From Heliocybe sulcata (lineage: Eukaryota > Basidiomycota > Agaricomycetes > Gloeophyllales > Gloeophyllaceae): 64,000 nucleotides of DNA. The stretch covers positions 294,596 to 358,595 of the forward strand of contig ML213514.1 of assembly GCA_004369045.1 (NCBI GenBank), written 5' to 3'. Positions 34,356 through 45,966 of the stretch are shown one piece after another. The notes under the pieces were generated by a model, which saw only the letters and a list, made by a program, of their open reading frames with translations, was not told the DNA's origin and did not search any database. Position 1 is the first letter of the stretch; each line of letters opens with the position of its first letter. The translations under genes were made by a program, and so were the position numbers.

Positions 34356-35863
34356 ACAATACGCCTTCTTGTCTACGTGAGTGCTAGCATTTGCAAGGGA
34401 TTGTGGGCGGTCTGATCAGGTTGCTGACAGTGTATCGCTATATTGGACAATTGTACTCATATCTTGCTATAATATGTTCTAGTATCAATACCTTTCCCTG
34501 TTCGGACGTTCTCTGAAAGGATTGGAATACCTCCTGGGCGACATGAACGTCCTGCCGAATGTGCAGGATTATCGATTACAGTATATGATCGGCTCGCGTG
34601 CCAGGCGAAGACTCGCTTAGGATTTTAGCGCTGCAGAAATTGTCAGGCATTCTTCGAGGTGTGGTTGGTGGACTGCACTGGAATTGGCCTAGTTGTTGAC
34701 GCTGAGAAGGCGACAGTCGATGTTCGGTTTTGCCTCAGTCTTGTTGCAGTCATATTGCATCCAGGGCTTCGTAGAAACAAAGGATTTGTATGCTGTAATC
34801 TATTTTATGAACAATAAACTGGGTTGCAGGTGGTATGCTTGAAATTTTGAAACCTGCCGCAAATTTCCTGCTGAACGCTCGGGAAATCCCGAGCCAATTG
34901 CGTTGCTATTCTGCTGACTAACAACCCTAAATCAAGATAATCTTACAAATCTTATCTTGTGGCGCATACTCGTTGTGCTGTATCTCTCATTCCGGGGCGC
35001 TACTCACTGCGGTGTAAGATAATGATAATGAGCGGAGTTACGTAAGCACATTCAAAGCCCGAAGGTGGCGTCGTCTGTGGCTGCAGTATGAAATGCTCGT
35101 TGTGATTGATTCCTGGTGACAGAGATCCCTCAAGCTCATTAAGAACAGGAGACGAATAATGGTATTATAGCAGTAAATATAGTTGGCAAGTAAATGTGAG
35201 TGCTGTACCTCTAGAGCTCTATAGGATGGCCGGGACCTGTATCAGCATTTGGATTCAAGAATCACCTATATATTCAGACCTCTCTGGGGAAGTGTTCTAT
35301 GTAGTGTTAGGCTCAAACTTAAGCTAGATCAGATGGCAAACAGCACTTGTCAGTAGATTGCCTAAGCCTTCTCCCTGCTTGGTGACACCCAGAGGTCGGA
35401 GATTAAATCGGACGCTCGACGGCAAATCCCGGACATGTGGCGGGAGATAGAAATGCAGCCTTGTAGCGGACCCGGCTGTATTACATGCTACATATGTACC
35501 TATAAATCTTCTAGAACTCAGTTCGTTAGATGGTGCCAATTTTGATGCCACTTGATGCTGAGTGTATCTCTGCAGCAGAGCGCTCGGATAATGAGCGGGG
35601 TTCAAACTCGGCCAGATACTGAGCGGGGTTTGAATTGAGCCACCACATGAAATATCCGGCCATCGGCCGGGAAGAAAAATCGAATAAATTACCGGATGGT
35701 ACATAGTGCATCATACAGTTGCTAGACTTCAGATTGGATTGACAAAAGGGCTCTTAGAGCCAACCCAGATCTTTCCTTTCCTTTTTCTTTTTCTTTTTCT
35801 TTTCTTTTCTTTTTTCACATCTTAGTCATTATCGTGCCCTCATTCCTCCATCCTGCAGCAGCG
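34356..35863. other. 1.5 kb AT-richer intergenic region
   Basis: The stretch between PAM18 and EFM4 is richer in A+T than its surroundings, and frames are short. It ends in a pyrimidine tract before the EFM4 start. No gene, terminal repeat or transposase fragment was recognised. Confidence 0.5.
35771..35816 (+). promoter_or_regulatory. CT-rich tract upstream of EFM4
   Basis: About 46 bp of nearly pure CTTTT repeats on the coding strand, ending roughly 48 bp before the EFM4 ATG. CT-rich blocks just upstream of the start site are common in filamentous fungal promoters, especially of housekeeping genes that lack a TATA box. Confidence 0.5.
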
Positions 35864-36779
35864 ATGAGCAAGCTTGAGCTGAAGCCTTCCAAGCTAGGGA
35901 CAAAAGAGCAGTACGAACCAGAGCAGTGCATGTGTCAGTGCGGTAAGGACTGACTCAGCGTGCAGCTGGGATCATGTGTACGAAGAGGAGCTTGCTAACT
36001 TCGAGGAGAACGGAGATGAAGGAGAAATTTGGTATATGCTCTTATATTGGCTGAGTATCCAAACGAATACTCAGCATGTCACGGAAGGTTCGGAGAAGAA
36101 AGTATAGAGAAAATGGTCGACTGGGCTCTAGAATACCTTCCGCCAACCCAAGAACCTTCAATACTGGAAGTCGGCAGCGGCAACGGGACGCTCCTCTTTG
36201 CCCTCGTACAGGCCGGATATAACCCTACCAAAATCTCTGGCATAGACTACAGTCCGGACGCTATCCAACTCTCCCGAGCAATCGCTTCTGCGAAGGAGAT
36301 GCCCGGCATCTCCTTCCACGAATGCGATTTTCTCAGCCACTCAGGACGGCCTCCGCATCCCGATGGTCCAGATGCGCAGTGGGATGTCATACTAGACAAG
36401 GGAACTTTCGATGCCATCGCTTTGATGGAGAAGAGACCCGATGGGACCATGCCGCGCTCGGAATACCCGAAGAGGGTGGCCACACTGCTCAAGCCCGGCG
36501 GGTATTTCTTGATAACATGCAAGTGCCACCTTCTGCATGCCATCCACGTCTGCCGTGCTCAGCCAGATCTTCTGCTAGCCTGCAATTTTACAGAAGATGA
36601 GCTGAAAGCCGAGTTCATCACACTAGAGACTGGCCTCGAATTCCAGTACGTGCATTGCCCCGGAACCGGGATGACGCTCACGCCGTCATCATAGCTCGAG
36701 GATACACCACCCGACGTTCACGTTTGGGGGAAAGACAGGAAGCGTAGTTTCCAGTATAGCAGTCCGGAAACCCTCATAA
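35864..36779 (+). CDS. EFM4: eEF1A lysine methyltransferase EFM4
   Basis: Exons 35864-35910, 35966-36031, 36088-36645 and 36695-36779; 251 residues. The N-terminus LKPSKLGTKEHWDHVYEEEL leads to NFEENGDEGEIWFGEES, both hallmarks of the Efm4/METTL10 (EEF1AKMT2) family. The SAM-binding site follows as LEVGSGNGTLLFAL and GIDYSPDAI, then the post-I motif CDFL and the family signature LDKGTFDAIAL. The C-terminus IHHPTFTFGG is also conserved. The enzyme methylates a lysine of elongation factor eEF1A in the cytosol. It is tail to tail with SGD1, only 34 bp between stop codons, so the transcripts probably overlap. Confidence 0.92.
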
Positions 36780-36813
36780 CCCATATCTCAAGCATCAATC
36801 ACTACACGGGCCA

Positions 36814-39800
36814 CTACAAGTTCGGGATAACATCCATCCCGGTCCGGAGCGTATCTTTCGCCACCTCCACAGCCCATTTGACCGTCTCCACCCGGCCATC
36901 CTCGCTGTCATCCCGAAAAGCCTCCCCCAAGAAATAGAGAAGACCCAGTGCGAGCGTCTCGATCCGAGTAGCTTTAATGAAGATCTGCTCAATCGCAGCC
37001 CGATTCCTAGCCAAGGGCGTGTCTTTGGTGACGATCTGATCAGTCGGGCTCGATGCTTGACTGCTGATGAATAACTGGATGAAGAGCTCGCGAAGGAAGA
37101 CCCGTGTCTTGGGCTTGAGAATGGTAAAATCGACTGGCTGTCATCCAGCCTCCAGCGTCAGTCACAGGGAACATCCTTAAAGACGTGTTGACTGTACCTT
37201 GAGAATCGAAATGGAGCAGCACTCCTTCGCGATCCACCACGCATATGCCTTGGCAACATTCTTCATCTTCCCTGTTGAAACGGCCTTGCCGGTAGAGGAT
37301 CCAAAGTCGTCCTGTGCACCTTTGATGACCTCAGCGCCGCCCACATTCGTCTCCCCGAGATCTCGTAAGAAATCCCAGAGGCAGAACTGCAGAGTGATCT
37401 TGTACGAATGTGAGGTGCGACACAGTTGCTGGCAGACGAGAGTATAGAAGGGGTTATAAGCTTTCTCCTGTGCAGCGACGAGGTTAGACATGCTGGTGAA
37501 ATGCGGCTGGGGACGTACCTTGCCACAACAGTGCAACACCACTCTGACAATCTCCCGTTGCTGAACTTCCGTTAAGTTCAGCTGCGCAAGCCGTTCACAA
37601 GCATCGAGATAGTCCTATAGTTCTCTCAGTCCAATGTCGTTCAACACCTAACAACGAAGACCATCACCTCGCTACTCATCAGTACAACGAATATACTCCG
37701 TCGAATGTCGGTATTCATCCCCTGCTTGCGCGCGAGTTTGAGAAGAACATTATCAGACCTCTCCTTCCTAGGTTCCTGCGGGGCGTTATCTAGCCGGTCA
37801 ACAAGAGGGTTACCATTCCACGCCGCGCCGACGAGCCACCATTTGCCCTTGCTCTCCGCAGCATGGAGGTCTTTTAAGAATATCCGCAATGGCTCGTGAC
37901 CAAGCACTATGAGATCATGATCAGTGTATATTACGCATGTCTGCGGACAGTGGTGAAACGCACCATGGCGCTTCTTGCTCAGCCCCGATAGATACTTCTT
38001 CAGCCGTTCGGCGGTCTCTGCGCTACCGGGAGCAGCGTTGGTCTTCAACTTGTTGTTCTTCAAGTTGATGAGCGTTTCCAGCATGAAACGTGTGCGCGAA
38101 CTAAACGGTGGTACGTGAGTAGAAGTGCCGGACTTGGGACAGCATGTACAAGGCCATACCTCAGGCTATTCGTCTGTCCAGATATCTTGCTCTGCACTAT
38201 CTGAATGATATCCTTCAAAGCAGATGGATCGTCCTGGCGCAATTGCGGTCCCGAGTCTACGTAATGAAGAATCAGGACCCGGAGTTGCGATGAAGAGGCG
38301 AAGACTCACTTCTGGCGATCTTGAGCAACAGCTCCACGTTCCATTCGGTCAGGGCCTTGCTGAGCAAGTCCCGAATAACGTCGTATATCAGGATGCATGA
38401 AATGACTTGGAAGTTGTAGAGTTCCGAGAGGAGCACGATCAGATTCGAGCACTCTTTGCCCTTCGTCTCGCTGTCGTTCTCCGTAGGCTGTTCAAGCATC
38501 TCGCGGTAGTATCGCTCATATGAGGACACGACGGTTTGCGTGAAGTACGCGGCTGGGAGGGAGGTTAGCCCATACTAGGCGAACATATCATGGCGCGTAC
38601 CGAACTCGATGCCGACGATTTTGTGCATGGCGGAGACGAAGGAAGCATGGAGGACTACGTAGGAGTCCAATAGAATGGAATGAGATGCGATACCGTCGAT
38701 GATCAGCTTTGTTAGAGCGGCAGTGATATCTGAGCAGCATCAGTACCAGCACTCGTTTAATGACCAGGACACCAACCATGTCTCCGATGTTTTCGATACA
38801 TCTCTTCGATCGCATCCACTATAGAGCCGATGTTCTGCTCGGTCATCCTGCGTCACTGTTTAGCATCAGGCGTATATGCGAGAGTATCGGGGCTCACCTG
38901 TTCAGCTGGCCTTTCAGCTGGCGGGTCATCTTGATTATCTCTTCCGATTCTCCCTGCTCCGTTGCAGCAGATTGTCGGAGGTGAGGCGGGATGTACCGCG
39001 TAGCTGGGAAATGTCGGTACGGAATGAACGGTACCACACACTGAGAACGTACCGCTTGATTGTTTTTCTGGATCTGCGAGAACAGGGGCGTCTTCTGACG
39101 CTTGAGGGTTAGCCGGGTCGAGGCCGTCCTCCTCTTCATCAAACCCATCCCATCCATCTGCATCAGGTTCACTGTCTGACCCTGCGCCAGTGCGCTCGCT
39201 GTCAGATTTATTGGGGATAGAGGACTCCTCTTCCGCATCAGAGGCCTCTTCAGCATTCTGATCATTGACGCTTAGTCGGGGGCCCTGCGCAAGGACACGT
39301 CAAAAGGATGCACTCACGATGTCTTGAGGTGACCCGTCGATTTCGTCTAACTCGAACAGAAGATCTAAGGCGGGCATGAATTGCTATGACTGGACATATC
39401 TCTGCGAACCAACGTACCGTTCAGACCATCATCCTCGAACTCCTTCCCATAATCATCTCCTTTGCCACGACCTTTCTTCCAACCAAGCTTCTGTTCGAGA
39501 TGGGCAATGTATCTGTCTTCTTCCTCTTCTTGGGCTGTGCGCGGCATAACTTGCCTGGAGGTTCGATTTGTCTGCGCCGCTAAGCGCTCCAAGGCGGTTG
39601 GCTTGCGGGCTTTCGATTTCTTAGCCTTTTCGCTTCCGTCGTCAGGCTTTGTCTTCGTCTTGTGAGGTACCTGTGCAGAAGTGTTGCCCTTTGACGTGCC
39701 AGGCTCTGGGGAGAGTCGCATCTTCTTTGCAGACGGCGCATCTTTATGCTCGAGGTCATCCGCCTGACGCTTGCTGCCAGAAGACGAGGAGGAAAAGAAT

Positions 39801-40011
39801 TGGGCTCGGCTCTGTTTCTTTTGTTGCCGTTCTTGCTTTCTGGCCTCTTTGCGAGAGCGTTGCGGCTTGGAATTTCGTTTCCGACGGCCGTGGTTCCCTT
39901 CCTCCATGATACCTTCAGCATCAGGACTTTTGCACGTATACGAGACTCACCACCTGCCTCGTCTAGCTGCTCTTGCAGCTGTCGCGGGAGACGGATACCC
40001 TGAGCAGGCAT
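36814..40011 (-). CDS. SGD1: nucleolar MIF4G/MA3 protein SGD1 (NOM1)
   Basis: Fourteen exons in transcript order: 40011-39951, 39912-39418, 39364-39318, 39284-39053, 39003-38898, 38847-38777, 38729-38601, 38552-38310, 38256-38160, 38100-37964, 37906-37668, 37614-37519, 37467-37198 and 37137-36814; 848 residues. The N-terminus starts LPRQLQEQLDEAGG and continues into the basic RSRKEARKQERQQKKQ block typical of this family; an acidic region and the TRYIPPHLR motif follow. The MIF4G domain spans roughly 290-560 (RTRFMLETLINLKNNKLK, SKGKWWLVGAAW) and the MA3 domain the last third (DYLDACERLAQLNL, YNPFYTLVCQQLC, HSYKITLQFCLWDF). In yeast and human it works in 40S ribosomal subunit biogenesis in the nucleolus. 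The gene is complete. Confidence 0.93.
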
Positions 40012-40342
40012 ATGAGTGAACGTCGTTCGCGGCCTCGGCCGCGAGCAAGTAATCCAGGATAAATTGATTTACGATCGAGATCTGAGATGCATTGTTTGTC
40101 CCTGTGTGGCAAAGGCTTTGGATCCTAACAAAGCCAAATAACCCTGCAATAATGGGCGGAAGAGCCGCGACCGCCACCTTGCCCAAATGCAATTTGGTCT
40201 CCAAGCAATATGTGTACAAGCGTTCCTAACCTCTGGCTGCTTTCACTGTCTAATAGCGGGCGTATGATGTTACATCTTCTAAGTTCTGTCTAACTGTCCA
40301 TTTCAAGACCAGAGGCGCCGACACTCCAAACGCTCAGAATTC
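40012..40342. other. promoter region of SGD1
   Basis: About 330 bp between the SGD1 start and the acyltransferase stop. Only fragments of frames; the SGD1 promoter must lie here. Confidence 0.5.
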
Positions 40343-42320
40343 CTACCTAATGTCCGCGGATTGAAGGCTCCGTGGCCTCAGCCGTCTCAGTATCTTGCTC
40401 AGTCGCCCAAGAACCTCTGAGGTATCTGGACGCCCAAGCCCGCTCGTGCGCCGCGACGCTTTCGACGTAGGACGCTCTTCGAGAGCCCTGGTCTCCATAC
40501 TTCCCGCTGCCTTCTCCAAGATTGCCACCATCTCGTTCATGAACGCAATAACAGGCGCTCGCTTCTCCTCTTTGAGGTCGATCTTCTCGCCGGCCGCCTG
40601 CGGACTTGATGTTCTCGCTAAGTGCTCCTCTTGCTCGGCTACAGTCCCCATATAACCCTCTGCGAAGCTGGCGGCGACGTACAGTGTCCCTTGCCACGTA
40701 TAGGGGTGAACCAGCACTGATGGGTTATATGGAATGCGTACGCTGTATCGGGGGTACGATACAGTCAACTTCAAACCGTCTCCTTCGCCAGAGGTAGTGG
40801 TGTCGTTTGCTTTGCGAACGAGATGAAATGGTGCAAGCTGTTTGTCCATGACACCGAGAGAGGATATGTTGGGCAGCGTATGTAGATTGTTCGAGCGCTG
40901 TTCTCGGGGTTTACTGTCCAACGGGTAGAGGTGAGCATTCTTTCTCCTTTTCCAGATGGGCGTTGAAAGGCACTCACTCTCGTTGGTTGGCCGCAGCGGC
41001 AAAATGTCCCATAATCTCCATCATTTCGTCCCCCCAGAAGCCAACGCGATCCATATACGTCCGCTGCTCCTCGATCTGGCCCTTGACCTCGTTCGCCAGA
41101 ATTCCTAGATCCACCTGATCTTGTCGGCTCTCCCCAGATCGGATGAATCTCTCCAGCTTCCTGAACATATACACGTGGAAGCCAACGGCCATTGCTACGC
41201 CTCTCGGGTCCTCTCCCTCCTTTAAGTTCGTCTCTCGAAGGCTGACAGCCCCAGGATATATCCCGATGTTTATGTCCGTGGGGTCTTCCGGTACCCGTAG
41301 GCGGAGGATAGCCAAGATTAGTGCCGACATGAAGATGCTGAAGAGAGTACAGTTCTGACTGCGTGCATACTGGGTCAACCGTGCAAGCGTATGCGATGGA
41401 AGAGCGTGCAGGAAGAGGTCCGTCTTGGATGCCGGCCCCACGGGGTGCAGGACATCGAGACCTGGAATAGACTACTAAGGTCAGTGCATCGATCTTGGCA
41501 AGGATTGTGACAGCACTACTACCTTGGGGATTGCGGCGGCTTCCCGTAGCTTATCGAGCATCACGCCGTCCTCTTCTATCTTCTCCGGCGCCCAGGGCAC
41601 CTTGACGCGGTCTGGAATGGCGCCAGTCAGTCTCGCGACTTCTTCACCCCACGGAATGCTTTCATGTGCTCTCTCGGTGTCGCCCATCAACGAAGCTAGT
41701 TTCGCGTTGAACATGTCCAGTAATAGGAATGAGCCGATACCATCGCAAAGTGCGTGGCCTACCCGCAGTATAACGCCGTACTTGCGGTCGCCAGTGGAAG
41801 GGGAGACAAAGTGGAGCTCAAAGAGAGTCGTGGGCGGTGCTCTCCCAGCTGCACCCAGCTCTTGAGAGATGGCTGCCACTGCTGTCTCTATCCCACCATG
41901 TTCGCGAGAAGCCTCGGGGTGAGCGACGACTACTTCGTTCAGCCAAGTATCAACTTCCTCCTCTCCTGCCGGAACCTCGTACACGAGGATGCCGTCGCTC
42001 GGCCGGGGCATTGCACCGGACTCCGATCTTGGGAACGCGCACTTGGCGGCGATAGTGGGGTTCTCGAAGCGCAGGGCGCGCACAGCAGCCTTCACGAGAC
42101 GGAGGTCGATTGGGGTTGACGAGGTAGGTGGCAGACTCAGATGACAAGATAGTATGATGTCGGCCATGCCTGGCAAGGCGTACGAGCAGAACGCCATGGT
42201 TGATTCTAGGCCCCAGAGTTTGCGGTGCCATATCCTATCGTGAGGGACGGACGACTGGCTGATGACGGAGTAGGACGGGTCGAGTGGTGGCGATTGCCAT
42301 GCCCAGGGAGACTTCTGCAT
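40343..42320 (-). CDS. HxxxD-type acyltransferase (condensation/BAHD-like)
   Basis: Exons in transcript order: 42320-41523, 41471-40978 and 40913-40343; 620 residues. The catalytic HxxxD appears as GHALCDGIGS in the first exon, the signature of the CoA-dependent acyltransferase fold shared by chloramphenicol acetyltransferase, BAHD enzymes, alcohol acetyltransferases and NRPS condensation domains. The start used is the ATG of MQKSPWAWQSPPLDP, followed by WHRKLWGLEST. A GVAMAVGFHVY segment and an FGWG-like region (DRVGFWGDEMM) lie further on. The last 60 residues are rich in Arg, Ser and Thr and look disordered. It probably acetylates or acylates an alcohol or amine in secondary metabolism or volatile ester formation; the substrate is unknown. 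No other biosynthetic gene stands next to it. Confidence 0.75.
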
Positions 42321-44113
42321 TGTTGGCGAGACGGGGGAGATGCGAAGCCCACACCCTTGCAACACTCTTTATTCTGCGGAGTTTGTCCTGGGATCTGATC
42401 GGCAGCGCCATCTGAATAGAACATCGAATTACAGCACCCTCGGCTGATATATCTCTGTGTGTGGAAGAGAGTTATCCGCATACGACATGACTCGGGTACG
42501 ACATATGAGGGTCTTAGTCGCCATGACACGATGGTATGGAACAGCGGGATCGGGCACTGCTAATATATTAATCAAAACGCATTCCCACGGTCAAAAAGAT
42601 CATATTCTACCCTAAACTGACACTTTTGGAGCCACTAAAAGGTATTCCAGCCGTACGAGAGATTTTTTGTCAACATATCGCAAGACCTGCAACTCCAGCT
42701 GTGTAATACATAGGAGTATGGGTAAGGCGTGCACGTTCTTCCATGCAGGTAGTCATTTCGGGGCCAGAATCTGTGATATATCCAATTCGCGGACTTTGAG
42801 ATACGCAACTTAAGATATGTGAAAGGTAGAGAGTACGCGGCCCCTGCTCGAAATGTGTGCCTCGAAGTTTAGATTGCTTGAACATCGCAAGGCATACTCA
42901 AGTGCTCTGGTATGCGAACGTTGAACGCTGGATCTCAAAGGTTATCGATCCTACTCTGTAGCCTATTATAAAAAGACAGTCGGAAATCTCCGTCCTAGAT
43001 TATAATGCTTCTTGTTAATTACAATGCATTATGATCTGATTTAATGTGATTAAAGTAAAAAGTCGACTCAGAGCACCATTGCTACGGGCTCCTAGGGTGT
43101 CCATTCTTCTTTACAGTATAGTTGCAGCTTATGAGTAGAATGCCAAAAATCGCAAGGTCCTTATAGAATGACATCCAATATTTCTTGTTTGTGGTAATCC
43201 CATTACAATTAGGGACGGGCTTTTCCGACTAATATTTCTTGATTTATTATGCCCCAGAATAGCAACATGATATCACGCTGTGCAAATGCGTAAACGGTTA
43301 GGCCCGATATACTGCACTGCAAAAAGCATCCACGTCCGCCACCGCGTCCCTGCATGTTCTCTGAGGTTTATAACCGCGGATTGATAGGGAGCGTACCTGC
43401 TAACCGGAGTTTGGAGACCAAACGTGGGGGCATTCTCGAAATTCTCCGGAAATACTGGCTGCGCAGAAGCGAACCTTTCTCGGAGCTGCGGGGCGGTGCT
43501 GTCAAAAGTGGTGCAGTATTAATTCTGTCTAAGGGGAAGATTGGCCAACACTGAAACGATATACCGCCGGAGCCCCGTCGTTTTGCAACAGCTCCATGGA
43601 AGATGTGGTACTCCTGGATAGGCCTCCGAGTTTCTCGCCGGATAACAATTTAAATCCTATCACCCGCACTGTATCGTGCTAGCAGCTAAGTAAGTCGGCA
43701 CTTGAGTCTGGCTCGACATAAATGGAGAGCGTTGACTACCTAGCATAGTGACTCCTGTTCGGCTAGGTATCGAGACACGGCGAAGGGCTAATAGGGGCGC
43801 GGAATGTTGAATACTGGATTGATCACTCTGAATGCAGCCCCCCTGCGATCGCACCCTCCTTGGCAATCTTATACGTCCGGAGCTCGCTAGCGGTATCGAC
43901 GACCAGACCGAACAACGACAGCTAGACCTGTTCACGTCAGCGGTGAGCTCGATTTTATGCTTGTATGTGGTAGGGTTCATATATCGGTCTCAGAAGGACT
44001 GCTCGATTGGCGTGCCTACCGTAGGGTATAGGGACACGGCGCACTAGCTCACCCTGAACATCGATATAAGGAACTCCTTCGAGTGTGGCGCAGACCATGA
44101 CAAAACCATATCC

Positions 44114-44151
44114 CTGCGGACAGGTGCTCAGCGCTGAGCACCTGTCTGCAG
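44114..44151. repeat. 38-bp near-perfect palindrome
   Basis: The inner 28 bp (44119-44146) are a perfect inverted repeat without a spacer, GACAGGTGCTCAGC then its reverse complement. One mismatched pair lies outside it, followed by four more matching pairs. The centre CAGCGCTG links it to the repeats at 7620 and 44315. It could extrude as a cruciform or mark a recombination or transposon scar. Confidence 0.6.
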
Positions 44152-44314
44152 CTAGCTGAAAGAAAGCAGAGTGTCGAAAGCGAATTTGAGGCGACCTTTT
44201 GTAAATGGATCTGATAGCGCGCGGCAAGGCTAACGTCTGGAATCTCTCGGTTACTTTGGACTATGGCAACTCTCCATGGCAATTGCAGTTGTTTAGAACA
44301 ACACGCGCCCTCTG

Positions 44315-44334
44315 TGCTTAGCGCTCAGCGCTCA
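44315..44334 (-). repeat. 20-bp GAGCGCTGAG-core repeat, second copy
   Basis: On the minus strand this matches the element at 7620-7639 at 19 of 20 positions. It lies about 160 bp from the long palindrome that shares the same core. Confidence 0.5.
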
Positions 44335-45079
44335 CACTCAGTCTTCTACCACACCAAGTCGGTACAAACGACGGCTGGTGGACGGAATATGGCATTAACA
44401 CTTCTTCCGCGCTGCTACCATGTCCCGCACCGTCTGTCGCCTGCTATTCATGCCCTCTCCCCGCTCTACCTCCAATAGGCTACACTCGCCGGCCACGTTG
44501 GACGCAGAGCACAGGCAGCAGTTCAGAACGGGCGGGCAAGAGGGCATATACTAGTAGGTGCAAGTCGAGCCCAAGTTTAATGATCCGCTAACGTGAGTCT
44601 GAGTGACCCGCAGGTAGTGGCATCGCTCTCTTCAATCATTACCGAAGATGATTAGCTGGAAACCTGATTTACTTGCGCGGTGCAGTTGCGAGACAATGAA
44701 CCGAAGTTCGTAATACAGCCTGTGGCGTCATGCTTCGCCGCGCCTGAGTGCAGAGGACGATTCCGTAGAATCTCCAACGGACCTGGTCGAACTGGAACGC
44801 TATCTTCGGTCGTCTTCTAGACGGCAAGGAAGCCGGACACGTTCCTCGCTTTGACTACGCGGAAATTTTAGTGGCAAGGTCTTCGGCGTCGAATGATTCC
44901 AAAAGACGGACCGCGAGAGGATCAGCTCAGCTAGCTTGCGCTGTGCGATAGCGAGGTCGCCCTCGTGTGGACTCCGCTGCTGATAAACCGAACGCAAAAC
45001 CTGCAAGAATAGCCGGTTATGAAGGATCTCCCAATGAAGTGCCCACAGAGCTGTTTGTCTCATACATAACCACACTCTC

Positions 45080-45553
45080 ATGCGTCCGGTTCACATCGAG
45101 TTGCCGGATCATGCGGCGCCAGGCGTTCACGAAGTGGCAAACGATCGCGCGAACCCCGAGCTGGAGCTCCGATGGGCCGTACCTCTGCCTTCGGAGTACG
45201 CCATTGCTAAGACACAGAATATCGCTATGGCAAACGCGAAGGAATCTCCTCTGGACGCGGATTGGGTGCTGTATCTGAGCCACGTCCATCGGACGAAGAG
45301 CATGAACGTCGGGGTGTGGATATGGGGATTATGCCAACGGATCAAAGAAAAGCACGACAACTTCAAGCCGTCTAGCCAAATGACTGATATCAAGATTTGT
45401 GAACAGTGGATTAAACGGGCGGCTCGGAAGGGAATGGAGAAACAGGTCAGCGATATGAAGTTTCATGCTTGCGCAGGTGGCGAAGATGTAAATAAGGAGG
45501 TGATGAAGCAGTTCGTGCAAGTGATGGATGTGCGCGTACCTTGCGCCCTGTAG
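45080..45553 (+). CDS. hypothetical protein, possibly a remnant
   Basis: An unspliced frame of 157 codons. The second half looks protein-like (DADWVLYLSHVHRTKSMNVG, KICEQWIKRAARKGMEKQ). I recognise no family. A neighbouring frame just upstream also looks weakly coding, so this may be an exon of a longer gene, or decayed DNA. Confidence 0.28.
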   Translation: MRPVHIELPDHAAPGVHEVANDRANPELELRWAVPLPSEYAIAKTQNIAMANAKESPLDADWVLYLSHVHRTKSMNVGVWIWGLCQRIKEKHDNFKPSSQMTDIKICEQWIKRAARKGMEKQVSDMKFHACAGGEDVNKEVMKQFVQVMDVRVPCAL

Positions 45554-45966
45554 CATTTCTCTATACTACGTGAGCCTAGAGTTGGATAAGTGTCATCGAG
45601 AGTTCATTTACCCACTTGTCGCCTTACAGATCCCATACGACGCTTTGTCATCATGTCTCTTGCATTCTGCTCAACCTGCAGTGCAATGGCGGAGGGCTTG
45701 AAGCTTGAAGCTTGAGACGTGGTGACGGAATCGTCGCACAACTGACTTATGGTTGGCGTGCAGCCAACGGTTTAAAGGAATGCGAGGAGGTATGGGGCGA
45801 AGCCGCCGGAAGAAGCTGGTGGTGGAAGACGACGAGGAGCGAACCGACGACCGTCCCTTTGCAGATCGAGCCTGATGTATATCATCGTGCATCTAACTAC
45901 AATACAATGTCTCAATATTTAGTCCGGAAATCCCCTATGACAGGCAACAAGATCGTACTGGTCCCC
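45554..45966. other. intergenic, no supported gene
   Basis: About 410 bp downstream of the senescence-domain gene. It carries the inverted copy of the 19-bp AAGCTTC repeat at 45697-45715. Nothing else is seen. Confidence 0.45.

Larger units (their letters stand above)
42321..45079. other. 2.8 kb gene-poor, partly AT-rich DNA
   Basis: AT-rich around 42900-43300, then normal composition. Frames are under 110 codons, unspliced and without motif. It contains a long near-perfect palindrome (44114-44151) and one further repeat copy (44315-44334). The setting suits old transposon debris, but I found no coding remnant or terminal repeat pair. Confidence 0.45.

Noticed and set aside
42900-43300. AT-rich block as a transposon remnant
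   Set aside because: No terminal repeats, target duplication or coding remnant could be identified.
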